Shown: positions 43,401-53,955, numbered from the stretch's first letter. The stretch is 64,000 bases of DNA from Romanomermis culicivorax (GCA_963922205.1 CAWUHX010000035.1:992001-1056000), one strand, 5' to 3'. The notes: a model not told the origin generated them from the letters alone. A program made the numbers and translations.

Positions 43401-46400
43401 AGACCAATCCGAAAAACTATAGAATGAAATCGAGCGCGAAGCGCCGGAAAATTCGTGGTGTTTTATGATTTTAGAGCCTGTAAAGCACTAACTTTAAATC
43501 TAAAATTGCATGAAAGGAATTATAATTCACATAAATAAATAAATCAAAATTTTAGGAGTCATTTCCAAATTTCTAGGGGCCCTAGCTCCTATAACGACTA
43601 AAAAAGCCTGCTACTGAAACAATAAAATATTGATTGAGAAACGGTACTTGATCTTCTGAGAGCCACGCTTGAGCCGAATTCAAATTAATAATGAAATATA
43701 TAAAACCCGCAGCGCTGTAAAATTTAAAGATTTTGAACCAGAAGACACTTTTTTGTTCTTGACGGCCGTTTTTTCTTCCATTGTTGCGGAAAACTTACTT
43801 ATCCTACGAAAAATTGGCATTTTCGACCAAATCTGAATATTTCCTATCAAAGATTGGCATTTATCACTATTTTTGTTCAAAATTCACCATTTTTAGCAGA
43901 AGTTGACATTTTTGACTGACTTCGTTCAAAAATCATTATATTATAGCGAAAGATTCACATTTTTGACCGTTTTCTGTTCAAAAATGAGCATTTTTGTACA
44001 GAAAAGTTAACCTGTTTATTTTATAAATAGTCAGCTAAAAATAATTAGCTGAAACACAGAAATGCGCACAAACATTGCCTAAAACCAATTGAAGAGATAA
44101 AAGTTAATGAGAGAACGCTGCAGCGTCAAAAATGGCGTAAATTTTATCTTCCTTTAGGCACTTTTCTGGCCGTCATGAGTTGTGGAATAGATTTCAAGAA
44201 CCAACTCGTAGCATTCTCACGAAAGACTGTCTCAGCCGAGCCAAGGAAACTGGCTCTGTCTCAGCTGTAAACTGATTCTCAGAGAGCAATAATCCTGGAA
44301 CCGGCCGCTGTTGTTATCGGACTGAAATTAAGGTCGTCCAAAGTTTAGGGAAGGAATGTGTCGAAGGATAGAAGTCAAAAGTTTTAGCTAAAAACATAAC
44401 GAACATGTGTAAAGAAAGAAAGGAAACGAAAAGAAAGAGCCATTTTCTATCAAAAACCGAAAATCTTCTGCCGATCGTGCAGGGTTTACCGTGGTAGCTT
44501 ACCTACTTATGTAACGTGAAAGACATGAGACTCCAGTGAATTTTGGGAATCTTTTGTTGAATTTTTTATCTGTTAGTAATTAATTTATCGGCAAATTTTT
44601 GATTTTTCAAGTATAGAATTTTTGCCGGTTATTTTTTAGAGAAATGAATTCAATTCATTATTCTCAGAAAGTTGATCTCATTCGTTTTTTAAGCGTTTCA
44701 TATAATTATATATTAGATTGAACAGATTAAAAAGCTATCGACGACAGAGTACAAAATTGTAGTTTTTGACATACATGTTACGGAGCTCCGCATCGATTGC
44801 CCAACATTTTAGGAGGATTGTTGAAAATTTTATTTAATTTTTCGTCTAAAAAGTTCCAAAACGGTCCAAAAAATGGCAATTTTTTCTAAAAATCAAATAA
44901 ACATGTATTTACGGTGCAAAGGGCCGAAAAATTCGCGTTTTCCAGTTTTTCGGTCAAAAGGATGGGGTGCGACAAAAACTTCTTGATATTTACGTGCATA
45001 ATGAATTAAAATTGATTCCTATCGGCCTGAATTTGTTCCAGAAAGACTGGATTTTCACGTCCATTGATCTTATCACCACACAGAAAACGATTTGGAATGG
45101 ACCACAGTCTTTCGTGCGTGAATATATTATATATGTTGTTCTATACTTGAAGGGCATAGAATACCTCATCGAACAATCTTTATTGAAAAATACGCCGGAT
45201 GATGTGGCCGAATTTTTGTTCAAAGGCGAAGGACTAAATAAAACCGCAATCGGCGAATACTTGGGCGAAAAAAATGATTTTAATATCAAAGTTTTACAAA
45301 AGTTCGTCGAATTGCACGATTTTAGCGACCTTATTCTAGTGCAAGCGCTGCGGTAAGTATAGAGGATACCACAGCTGTGCATATGGTAGGATATTACCTC
45401 TACCAAGCCTGGTGGATGCTCATTTATTACCCGTGGGTTTTACGCAGATAAATATTTATTGCCTGAGTTTTTTAAACCATATGTTAGTTGCTGCCCGTCT
45501 TTTTGATTTAGACATTGCTCTACTTGCACTTTAAACCGCATTGCAGCACCCTATGGGGGGTATGGGGGTATTACACCGGTATTAGGTTTGATAATTCATT
45601 TACCACACCTGGTAAGAATGGCTTGCTTCTTGTACACAAATTTTTGGGAAGTGTCATAATGGTTAAGGCAATTTGAAGGGAATGAATGAGTGGGTTCTTA
45701 CATAAGGACTGCTGTTGGCTATTTTTTGAGATACGTGGTCAGTATGAGAAATATACGTTTACGGCGTCGACAGCTTTGAAAATGTATGATAGGTCGTCTT
45801 TGCTTTTTTGAAACTTGAAAAATTTCGGGGGGCCATGGCCCCGCAACTCCTCCCTTACCTACAGGGCTGTATATATGTCAGGTTCGACCAACGATCATGC
45901 ACAGTTATAGAAGATACTATCGGATTATTTTATATGAATGTCTTCGGTATTATCTTACTCCATTATTTTTCTGTTTATATCTTTCATGTCGAACAATTTT
46001 GCTTGTTATTTTTCATTCATAGGTTTGTTTTATTCTTTCACTTACCCATGATTAACTACTCTAGTACATTTGGTACGTCCGTGACTTTATAGATTATGAT
46101 GATGCACGTGAAACTGAAAAATCTCGTTGATAGATATCTTTCTCAGCTCACACTGATCTAAATTCCCATTGCTCATATCTTATCTGGTCTAGAAAACATG
46201 TTTTTTATTTAAATTTCTTCAGACAATTCCTCTGGAGCTTCCGACTACCAGGGGAAGCGCAAAAAATCGATCGTATGATGGAATGTTTCGCTCAACGTTA
46301 TTGTGCTTTAAATTCTTCGGTTTTTACTTCATCAGGTATATAATTAAATATCAGAAACAGATTGAAAAAGAAGCGATATGAATTAAATGCAAATTATTCC

Positions 46401-48394
46401 CGTGAATGCTTCATATATAATTATTTTCGGAACATTATCATATTATCAAATAACACAAAAAACCAATGTATGTGAGATCCTCAGTTTTTGCTGTTTTCGT
46501 TCCAGGTCTTAAAGGTTAAGTTTTATAAATTTGTATTCAACATCACATTTTTCATAGACACATGCTACGTCCTCAGTTTCGCCATCATCATGCTTAACAC
46601 CAGCCTACACAATCCTTCCGTCAAAGAAAAACCATCTTTGGAACAATTTATATGCATGAATCGTGGTATAAACGACGGCCAAGACCTTCCGCGGGAATTA
46701 TTGGCGGTGAAGGTTATTTTCCGCAAGTCGGGTTCTATTATTAACATTTCGGCATCGTTTCAGAGCTTATACGAAAGCATACGAACTGAACCCTTCAAAA
46801 TACCCGAGGACGACGGTAATGATTTGATGCACACATTTTTTAATCCAGATCGAGAAGGATGGTTGTGGAAGCAAGGTAAAATTTCTTTATTCTAGTCGAA
46901 TTTATTGTACGTTTCTAATTTGTCCTCTTTTTCTATTTATTTCCTCAGGCGCTGGCGCTGGTAAGACCTTTTTTATAATGCATTTGTTCTGCACCAAGTT
47001 GCTCGATTTTGCTCTTATCGTCGATAATCCTTCCGGAATGTTTCGAAATTCCGTTTTGCTGAAACGTTTCCTCGTAGAGTTCTCTTATAGTTTCTGATAT
47101 AGAAGTAAAATTTCGGTCCGGAGTTCTAAACGAACTTTCAGTGTCTTCAATGGTTAATTTAACAGAAAAAAATTTTCATAAAAAATTCACTGCTTGTGCA
47201 CTTGGCACGCTTTTGCACGAAATTATTCCAGCACGCTTTTTCGTCAGAAAATCATGTTAATTTTTGTGAAAATTTCATTAATCTTAGAAAAATTGTTTTC
47301 TTCATTAATATATAATGCGCCCGTGGTGTGAATTACCGCTTTTTATTTTTGTATATTTTGATCATAAAAGTTAGCAATGCTCAATTCGGGCTTCTTGTAA
47401 ATCAGCTAAAAAGAGCGTTTCCACACTCATAGTTAAACTCGTCATTTTTTAGGCGGTAGATACAAATCGTGGAAAAGACGATGGTTTATTTTGAACGATA
47501 ATTGCCTTTATTATTTCGAATATACTACTGTAATCAGGCCTGAATTTACTACTGATTTTTAAACACTGCTACGGTTTTCTCAGTTTTTAGGATAAAGAAC
47601 CACGCGGTATTATACCATTGGAAAATGTTCAAATTCGAGAAACAACAGACAAATCGAGGACGAATTGTTTCGAAATTTATGCGACCAACTCCGATATAAT
47701 TAAAGCGTGTAAAACTGATTCGGAAGGCAAAGTAGTTGAAGGTAAGATGTGTATTTAAAAATATTTTTGAGGATCTTGCGTGCAGAAGGTTCAAGTAAAA
47801 ATCAAAATAAACTATATTTTTTCAAGTGAACCTCGGAATGCCGAATAGTCGGCACAAATCCGTGAGCAAATGATAAATATGGATCTTAGGCCAAGATCTT
47901 TTTTACGTTGTTCTCGTAATTGCTACAGTCAGCTAGAGAGAAAAGATGTCCTTGTTTTCAGATTGTATATTATTTGCATAAACATCTCTCTGCGCTTCTG
48001 GGTTCATTTGAGAAAAATTGTTTCTAGAAAGCATGAGCATTGTGTAGAGGGTAATGAATATTTTTCATTTTCGGGAAGTCATTCCTTAACAATTTATTGA
48101 ACTTCTTTATATTTTTATCGTGTCCATGAACCATTTCCAATATATTTATTATTTTCAATATATCATTTATTTTTTAGTTAATGTATTATCCTCATATTCG
48201 TAGGGAAACACAATGTTTACCGGATGTCAGCCGCTACCGTTGAGGAAAAAGACGCCTGGATCAAGTCGATCAGGTAGAAAATTCGTATCGATCTATTTTT
48301 CGTATTTAAAAATCATTGTTTTAGCGCAAGCATCAGCCATAATCCCTTCTACGACATGCTTCAGGCGAGGAAAAAACGAGTGCTACAACATTAA
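37455..48394 (+). CDS. CYTH: cytohesin, Arf guanine-nucleotide exchange factor (13 exons)
   Basis: Exons: 37455-37476, 37538-37611, 37669-37733, 37787-37853, 45153-45352, 46223-46335, 46558-46706, 46764-46875, 46949-46960, 47453-47529, 47591-47741, 48204-48273, 48325-48394. All junctions are GT-AG and keep phase: 1182 nt, 393 residues, the usual cytohesin length. Residues ~9-57 form a charged coiled coil; then [11 protein letters not shown] leads to Sec7 (~64-245) with [23 protein letters not shown] (catalytic glutamic finger E154) and MLNTSLHN. The PH domain (~262-375) has [14 protein letters not shown] and [10 protein letters not shown]; a basic tail RKKRV follows. Known role: loads GTP on Arf at PIP3-rich membranes. 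The Asn usually before the PH His reads Lys (EGKH). ATG context CACCATGG is good. Confidence 0.95.
38252..38535. mobile_element. CATACATGTAA-family MITE fragment in cytohesin intron 4
   Basis: GTATATGTACTGAGCTCCGACG, TCTGGGGG, CCAAAATTATTGGGGGATCC and TTTTTTTCACCAAAAAAGTCC match the left half of the MITE family in order. The right end is lost. Confidence 0.65.
39454..39640 (+). repeat. ~185-bp inverted copy of part of element E4
   Basis: AATCAGTTGATACGTGTTCAA, TTATTTCCAACCAGTG, GTTACAGG and TTATGCAAAAATACGATATT match the reverse complement of 40,490-40,680 inside E4. The two are about 1 kb apart and inverted, so the intron RNA could fold here. Confidence 0.7.
39640..39767 (+). repeat. CTAACTTGGCGTCC short tandem array
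   Basis: Five or six imperfect copies of CCTAACTTGGCGTCC with 3-12 bp spacers. Element E4 inserted in the last unit (ACTTGGCG is its target duplication). A complementary array lies at 42,846-42,966. Confidence 0.75.
39768..40838. mobile_element. hAT-like element E4, AGGAGCCA dyad family (8-bp TSD)
   Basis: 1,071 bp. Left end CAGGCTTTTTTTTAGTC; right end, complemented, CAGGTTTTTTTTTGGTTTG. Exact duplication ACTTGGCG at 39760-39767 and 40839-40846. Subterminal dyads AGGAGCCATCTTGGCTCCT on the left and AGGAGCCATTTGGCTCCT on the right. The GGCGCTTCGCG dyad lies at about 39,972. No transposase frame seen. Confidence 0.85.
41189..41643 (+). pseudogene. FLYWCH-type zinc finger fragment (broken by frameshift)
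   Basis: The first part reads [11 protein letters not shown]...[13 protein letters not shown]...[10 protein letters not shown], like the YxxxK / YWxC / CxARV pattern of FLYWCH fingers. A stop follows at 41,402, and the His-rich end ([10 protein letters not shown]) lies in the next frame, so a frameshift splits the finger. The downstream [18 protein letters not shown] resembles the linker after FLYWCH in transposon-derived proteins. It lies inside cytohesin intron 4, same strand, without clean exon borders. Probably a transposon remnant. Confidence 0.5.
41842..42215. mobile_element. CATACATGTAA-family MITE, copy 4 (eroded right end)
   Basis: Left TIR CATACATGTACC. The body follows the family, with GGCGCGAAGCGCC at 42,034-42,046 and the TATGGATAGCCATAGG / ATGGCTAGCCATAT pair. 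The right end is reduced to CTCCCATG. Flanks GGGTCAAT (41834-41841) and TGGTCAAT (42216-42223) match at 7 of 8. Confidence 0.85.
42846..42966 (-). repeat. GGACGCCAAGTTAGG short tandem array, inverse of the 39,640 array
   Basis: Five copies of a (G)GACGCCAAGTTAGGA unit, which is the reverse complement of the unit at 39,640-39,767. Together they form widely spaced inverted arrays within one intron. Confidence 0.75.
43030..43610 (-). mobile_element. truncated relative of element E4, reverse orientation
   Basis: The right end AAAAAAGCCTG, the GAGCTAGGGCCCCTAGAA-type dyad (complement) and the GCGCGAAGCGCCGG palindrome at about 43,433-43,447 match E4 in reverse. The left part is lost near 43,030. 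Confidence 0.65.
44771..44970. mobile_element. CATACATGTAA-family MITE fragment upstream of the Sec7 exon
   Basis: CATACATGTTACGGAGCTCC opens the copy. AACATTTTAGGAGGATTG and GTGCAAAGGGCCGAAAAATT follow the family order with deletions. It ends about 180 bp before the splice acceptor of cytohesin exon 5. Confidence 0.7.
45797..45875 (+). repeat. paralogous empty site for MITE copy 2
   Basis: AACTTGAAAAATTTCGGGGG runs straight into GGCCATGGCCCC and CCTACAGGGCTGTATATA. It matches the left (31,120-31,147) and right (31,591-31,640) flanks of MITE copy 2 with the MITE and one duplication absent. Confidence 0.75.
46707..46763 (+). other. 57-nt stop-free, in-frame intron 7 of cytohesin
   Basis: GTGAAG...TTTCAG separates ELLA from SLYESI. 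Known cytohesins run directly from ELLRN to LYESI, which argues that these 57 nt are spliced out. The length is a multiple of three and there is no stop, so retention would insert 19 residues at the end of Sec7 without breaking the frame. Confidence 0.8.
46949..46960 (+). CDS. CYTH: 12-nt microexon of cytohesin (PH β1-β2 loop)
   Basis: GCGCTGGCGCTG stands between a strong acceptor (TTTCCTCAG) and a strong donor (GTAAGA). Phase 1 on both sides. Included, the protein reads KQGAGAGGRYK; skipped, KQGGRYK. This is the position of the 3-nt microexon that switches diglycine and triglycine cytohesins in vertebrates. Without cDNA the choice between forms is unknown. Confidence 0.75.
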
Positions 48395-49180
48395 TGCAAA
48401 GATTGCTTTTAAACTACTGAAATTAATCGCTGGTGGGAAACAATTGAAATCCGTGTGCCCGCCGCGGAAGCCGATTGCTCCAAAAAACTCAGAAGTATAG
48501 TGGTGAAAAGAGATTTCAAAAATTTTGAAGTGTTCCGATATTTCTGGATTCTTGAATTTTTGCGCGGAAATTTGGGGTTTTTGTTTCACCATCTATTGAG
48601 TTTCATGCGGTCGTGTTAACCGTTAGTCGTTTTTGAGTAATCGTTATATAATGCGACTTTTACCAGTGCAATGCTCACAGTCGCATTAATAATAAATAAT
48701 TCCAACTATAGTATATTGATATTGGTTTGTATTCGTGTGTTAAGAAATATCTGGGGGAACACAAAAAATGTTTATAATAAAAAAAGAGGACAGATACTCC
48801 TAGAATTTCTACAGTGATCGCTGCTTTTGTTAGTAGAATATATATTTTACGTTGGCCTTAAAGCCTGGCAACATTTTCTATTCTGTCAAGCAAAAACAGC
48901 TCGACTTAACAAGTGTTTAAAGCAAATGCAAATACTGTACCTGAGTAGAAAAACTGCTTCAATGTATAAGTCAATCTTTTGTGAATGATTGTCTTATTGT
49001 AAAAGCGGAAGAAGATTTTTGAACTAGGTTAGTAATTGGTACTTTTAAAAATATCTTCACTTAAAAATGTTTTAAGACTCATTTATACTTGCCTTTTCGG
49101 GCGAAATGCAATGCTATCGATGAAACGTTACATACAGAATGAAAGGGAAATTTTCGTTCCATTGTGTTTGGGTGGAGGTT
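48395..49180 (+). other. cytohesin 3' UTR region and intergenic DNA
   Basis: Downstream of the TAA (48392-48394). An AATAAA at 48691-48696 is a reasonable poly(A) signal, about 300 nt after the stop. No other gene seen to 49,180. Confidence 0.5.
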
Positions 49181-49184
49181 ACCC

Positions 49185-49672
49185 TCAGTCGTTTATCCCC
49201 AAAATCGTAGTTATCCTTTCCGACCGAAACTGGATTTTCAGATTGAACGTTTCAAGCTGTTGACGATTCATTCCGTCGGAAAAGACAAGTATAATAGCCT
49301 TAGATGAAAAGCCAGAACAGACTGAATGAGCTCTGAAAAAATACATGTGAATATTAGCCAAAGACAATATATCACTAATCCATTGTGAAATAGTGATAGA
49401 AGTGACCTCATTGAATGTTTTTACAGGGGAGAAAAGATAGAGCTGCTGGTTCAGATGGGTTTTGTAAAACAAATTATTTGTAAGTATGGGAAAACCAAGG
49501 GATCAGAAAATTTATGTATAACAACATCGAGAGACAGTCCAAATTTACAGATTGTTGTCATTTCCAGAATCGAAAAAACTAAATGATTTGAGAAAATCTG
49601 AATATGCGTAATGGAAATTTTACAAAGCTCTGATGACCTCTGGGAGCTACTTAAGGCCAAAAGCATAACAAC
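49185..49672 (-). pseudogene. DIRS-type tyrosine recombinase fragment
   Basis: Minus strand, two overlapping frames joined by a frameshift near 49,460. LLALSSSQRSSELCKISI holds the first catalytic Arg of the DIRS/Ngaro tyrosine recombinases (usually SGQR..TL). Further on ITISQWISDIL and AHSVCSGFSSKA correspond to the region with the H-x-x-R box, here with Cys where Arg is expected. The N-terminal side is cut at the TATAGTCTG MITE end (49,676). Likely a piece of the same retroelement family as the RT at 19,912-22,130. Confidence 0.65.
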
Positions 49673-49675
49673 TTT

Positions 49676-50007
49676 CTATAGTCTGTTTTTTTAATGCTTG
49701 TGACCAAAAAAAAGCTGGAATGAAGTATGCACTGCTTGTTCAATTACCGCGCGTGTGGACATTATACTGTATTACGGGAAAAAACGCGGTAGTTATTAAC
49801 GGAATTGAAGGCTATTTGTTAGGAAAAAAGTGTAACGGTTCTCGCACACTGGGTGGTAGCTGCTCTACCACCGACTGCACAGCCCTGCATCGCCTGTTGC
49901 GACTGCAGCAGTGCCCGTCACAAAAATCCAGGCCCGGGCCCGTGACTTGGCTGAGAAACATCAAGTCTACGGGTTCAGAGGAAAATGCACGATGGCACCT
50001 TTTGCAC
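49676..50007. other. TATAGTCTG MITE end and unassigned DNA
   Basis: TATAGTCTGTTTTTTTAATG at about 49,679 is one end of the TATAGTCTG MITE family; the other end was not found. The following plus-strand frame (49,720-50,112) includes the tandem repeats of the next element and is not supported as a gene. Confidence 0.4.
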
Positions 50008-50866
50008 GGCGTATTCCTAAAAGAGCATTTCCTAAAACAGCGTTTCCTAAAACAGCGTTTCCTAAAACAGCGGATTCCTAAAACAGCGTTTCCTAAAACA
50101 GCGGATTCCTAAAACAGCGTTTCCTAAAACAGCGGATTCCTAAAACAGCGTTTCCTAAAACAGTGGATTCCTAAAACAGCGTTTCCTAAAACAGTGGATT
50201 CCTAAAACAGCGTTTTCCTATTGTAGTAAAAAATTGAATGTTATTGTTATGTGCTCTCATTTTGCGCCGCATTGTTGTAGTACAAAATTGAATGTTATCG
50301 TTATGTGCTCTCATTTTGCGCCGAAAACCATGCACATAGCTTTTTTGGTGTTTATTTTAAACGTTTAAGCATCTACAAACGTTTGAATTTGAAAAAACAG
50401 TTTTCTTTCAAAAGTCTACAAAAATCTGCATTTTTTGCCCAAAAAAATAAAAAGCTACTAAAATTTTGCTTCGCATCAATTGACACTTTTTCCATTTTGA
50501 ATGAAAAATAGCGAATTTCGCAATGATTAAACCCCCATGCATTTGCATACGGATAAGACACGTCGTTGGAGAACAATTGCAAAGATAGTGGATATACGCC
50601 AATGACTACATATTTACTAAGTTAATGGTTAGTCAATGTTCGTTTATTATGTAACAAAAACAGACACTCTTCATTTATAAAAGCACGATCTGAGCAAAAT
50701 AAACTTTTTCAACAGCGATCTAGTGTAAAGAAACTGAATGACAAATTGTGCCCATATATCATATACTAGGAAACGCTGTTTTAGGACCGCTGTTTTAGGA
50801 AACGCTGTTTTAGGAATCTGCTGTTTTAGGAAACGCTGTTTTAGGAACCGTTGTTTTAGACCTAAA
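50008..50866. mobile_element. foldback-like element with tandem-repeat arms
   Basis: The left arm (50,013-50,220) is about fourteen tandem copies of TTCCTAAAACAGCG-type units (14-15 bp). The right arm (50,767-50,861) is about six copies of the complement CGCTGTTTTAGGAA. The 540-bp centre includes a 55-bp direct duplication (50,220-50,335; TTGAATGTTATTGTTATGTG). A 10-bp direct repeat, CCTTTTGCAC, flanks the whole (49998-50007, 50867-50876), a candidate target duplication. Non-coding. Confidence 0.8.
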
Positions 50867-51019
50867 CCTTTTGCACATCGTCACAAAAGTTGGAAATAAG
50901 AAAAAAATTTCCGCACATGCTTCTCATTTAACGAAAAAAATTCGGAAATTAAGATCGTGATACAATGCTTTGGAAAGTTCAAATCTCAAAATCCGGCGCA
51001 TCGATGGTCATTTGCTTAG

Positions 51020-51230
51020 CTTTTTCTGTGGCAAGGAGCCAGAGTGAGAAGAAATAAGCTTTCAGTTATGCAAGAAAAACCGTAGCCAGCAACTAATTCG
51101 ATGATTATGACACAGGATAAAGAATGTAAATTTTCCGAGTGATACCTGAATGTATCAGATCTAGCACGAAAGTCTGCACTCATCAGATTCATTCCTTGAG
51201 TTTGCTGCAGAGCGAATGCCCAAAAAGTGG
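51020..51230 (-). repeat. second copy of DIRS-associated segment
   Basis: AGAAGAAATAAGCTTTCAGTT, TATGCAAGAAA, GATGAT...GACACA(G/A)GATAAA and ATTTTCCGA match 21,830-22,000 in the same orientation at about 80%. It continues to a TTGAGTTTGCTGCA match with 22,078. Confidence 0.6.
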
Positions 51231-51234
51231 CGGA

Positions 51235-51529
51235 GCAGTTTTGGTTGACGAGTCTGGGTAGCTAGAATTTCTTGAGTCGAACTATAGAAAAGGTCAATGG
51301 AGTGGGCTATAATATTAGTCAAGACATGCTTGTCTTCTTCAACCACAGCCTGAACGACGGCCACATCTTTGTCATTGACTGAGATCACTAGATGGCCATT
51401 TCGATCCTCATCATTGATATCCTCCAGGCGGGCCTTCAATTTTTGAATCCACTGAAAAGTTGAAGCTCGTGAAGGGGCATCCCTTCTATGAACTTTAGCT
51501 AAAGCATCGCACACGGCCGTCGAATCCAA
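51235..51529 (-). pseudogene. mariner-type transposase, N-terminal DNA-binding fragment
   Basis: On the minus strand: DAPSRASTFQWIQKLKARL, EDINDEDRNGHLV, then SVNDKDVAVVQAVVEEDKHV. This matches the paired helix-turn-helix region of mariner transposases (SR.TVYRW..RFK.GR..V.DD.R.GRP). It runs into the DIRS-like segment near 51,230. The catalytic domain is absent. Confidence 0.65.
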
Positions 51530-51539
51530 AATAAGTTAA

Positions 51540-53900
51540 TTTTATTATAAACTTGATGTTGGTGTGAATCTTAAATTTCAAATTTGCATAATCTCAAAAG
51601 TTTAGGTAGTCCGAATGAGTGCTGAATAAAGCAAAAAGTACATTATCAATGAAACTTAGTAACAAGCTATGTATTATCATGAAGTGTAAGATAGAAAAGA
51701 CTGCAAATAAAAATGTTTATTAGTTTGCAAATAAAAGCTCCAGTCTCAAGACTTTTTGACACGCCGTAGATTTTGTAATTCAAAAAAGGATCGAAAGTGT
51801 ACCAATTGGGAAGGATCCATTGGATCTTTTTTTCCCATTTGTTGAATTATACGGATTCAGAGAACATATACAAGTTTTATCAATTCGTGAAATTTCAAAC
51901 GAGGAATCGATCCGGAACTTTGTGCACTTCAGGAGTTGTGGTTCAAACTGTCACGTCCCAATATCAGTTGTGACTTAGGTTCCCTTGAGATATTCTATTA
52001 ACTCGGAAACTTTATAATATAATACAGAAATAAAGGATAGTGTATCAAGCATTCAAATGAACGTTGTATCAAAAGTAATCAACCAACTAATCAACTGCTC
52101 GAAGTAAAATATTCTGAGTTTATATAATTGAAAAACTGGCACAAGTTTACAGCTGAATGCTATAGAATAAAAATACATCAAGTGTTGAAATACCATGATA
52201 AACAGTGATAAGAATACTGTTCTTTGCTCTCATTTACATCAACGATTACTGTAGAAAATTACTAAATAGAAACGAGTGTAATAAAGTGTGTATGATAAAA
52301 ATACTGCTGTCACACTTGAAATAATATTGTTCCATTTGCTTTCCATTGTGGAACATCTATCTTCTATTGAAAGTATTCTTCAATCTAACAGGGTTCCTTG
52401 ACAAAATGTAAGAGCTTCACAGTTATGTGTTGAAAATTCGTCTTTTGCTGGATGTGTATATGCATGTTATATACATAGTGGACATCCTGAAGGCCAAATA
52501 TGTTACACAAAATGAGATTTTAACTGTTGGACTCTGGCTTGTGAGAAAGTGCTCTATAGTTGGAGACAGTCTGTTTCACACCACGTGATGTCAGTCACAC
52601 AAAAAGAGACCAAATGATAGTTGATTGCAGTGCCTTTCGAATGCAGCAAAGGGCATCTGGATAACTCGTGTCGTTTTCCTGTTAATGAATTTTAAATAAC
52701 CACTCGATTTCTGAAATTTACTGTAAATTTTCGAAATTTTCGATTTTTCATTCGTTCAGCAACCGTCAAACCTATATTAATGAAAATTTATGAGGACTTC
52801 GAGCCACATCTTTTATTCTTGTGTGTTATGCAAAGAAGCATCCTGTGTTCCCAGAGCTTAATTCGTTGGGCATTTATCCAGGTTCGAAAAATATTTGAAT
52901 GACGGTTCAGTGAATGCAAATCTCCACAGCTCTCATAATGGTGCGCTATAAGGACGACATTATTTTCACAGGTACTGTAGGAATGTATAAACTAAAGTAT
53001 AAAAAATATATAGTTTTTCGGCATAATTGGTGAAAGTGCCTCGGAGCGCCCCGAAACAGGACTTTCCTTTTTTGCTTTTCATTTTCGACAATTTAAACTT
53101 TTTTGCAGGGTGTAAAATGTTCATTTGAGGAACAATTAGTACACCAAACTAGAGTCCGTTACTTATTTGATAATTCTATAGTACAGATAATCAATGTATC
53201 ACAAGGGTAGACAAGGGCCACATGGAAAATGCAGTGACTTCTGAGCAATTTCCAGACAAAAATTTTGATGAAAGTTTAACCAATTTAGTAAGAGCTATAA
53301 AATATGAAAATAAAATTCTGCGGCGTCCCATAGGAAGGGACATGTGAGTGAGCATAAACAACATTTTTTCAATTTCGACGGCTCATTTTTGACACTTTAA
53401 ACTGTCTGAAAAATTGTAGTATGCAACTATTCACTGTATATATAACATCAAAAGATAGCTTATTCTCTCTTGTGTGAAATGAATATTGATTCATCGAACG
53501 AGATCAATCCGATCCTGAAATATCGCTTGGCTAGAAAGACCACTGAAAAAAGTCAAAAATTCATCAATTTTCAAACTTTGGCTTACTGTAGCCGTGCGAA
53601 TTTCCGGTTTCAAGTAAAAACAATGATACAATGAAACTCAGCGCACAAAACTAGCTAAAGTGTCTCATTTTGGGATATGATTAATTTTTAACTTATCATG
53701 GGGAAGTAGATCCTGTCTGAGTAAAATCGAACCTCGGCGCCATAGACACATGTGACCGTCTGCAACATACAGTAAGAACAAAGTCGCACCTCAGTTAGAA
53801 CTATTTTTCTACAACATGTCTTTACAATTTTTAATGATTTCATTGCTCACGAGTTAAACCAAATTGTTTCTTTACAGTGCATTATTTTTTTCGAATTACT
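51540..53900. other. no gene recognised (2.4 kb)
   Basis: AT-rich DNA with stops in all frames and no clear repeats or inverted arms by eye. It would contain the promoter of the next gene. No box is convincing. Confidence 0.4.
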
Positions 53901-53955
53901 TTTTCTGTAGAGCGTGGCTGTCACTTTCTCCAGAGAATTCTTGGCTGGTGCGAAA

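Larger units (their letters stand above)
37854..45152 (+). other. cytohesin intron 4, 7.3 kb, filled with transposons
   Basis: This intron starts GTATTG after the N-terminal exons and ends at TTGAAG before the Sec7 exon. It holds MITE fragments, inverted short-repeat arrays, hAT element E4, a FLYWCH-like pseudogene, MITE copy 4 and an E4 relative, all non-essential by appearance. Other introns of the gene are 51-870 nt. I see no supported gene in the remaining parts (38,540-39,450, 42,230-42,840, 43,620-44,770). Confidence 0.8.

Noticed and set aside
44990..45406. Minus-strand open frame of 138 codons
   Set aside because: Mirror of cytohesin exon 5 and its flanks. The plus strand matches Sec7 clearly.
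50008..50230. CRISPR-like repeat array
   Set aside because: Units are contiguous 14-bp tandem repeats without unique spacers, in eukaryotic DNA, with a complementary arm downstream.
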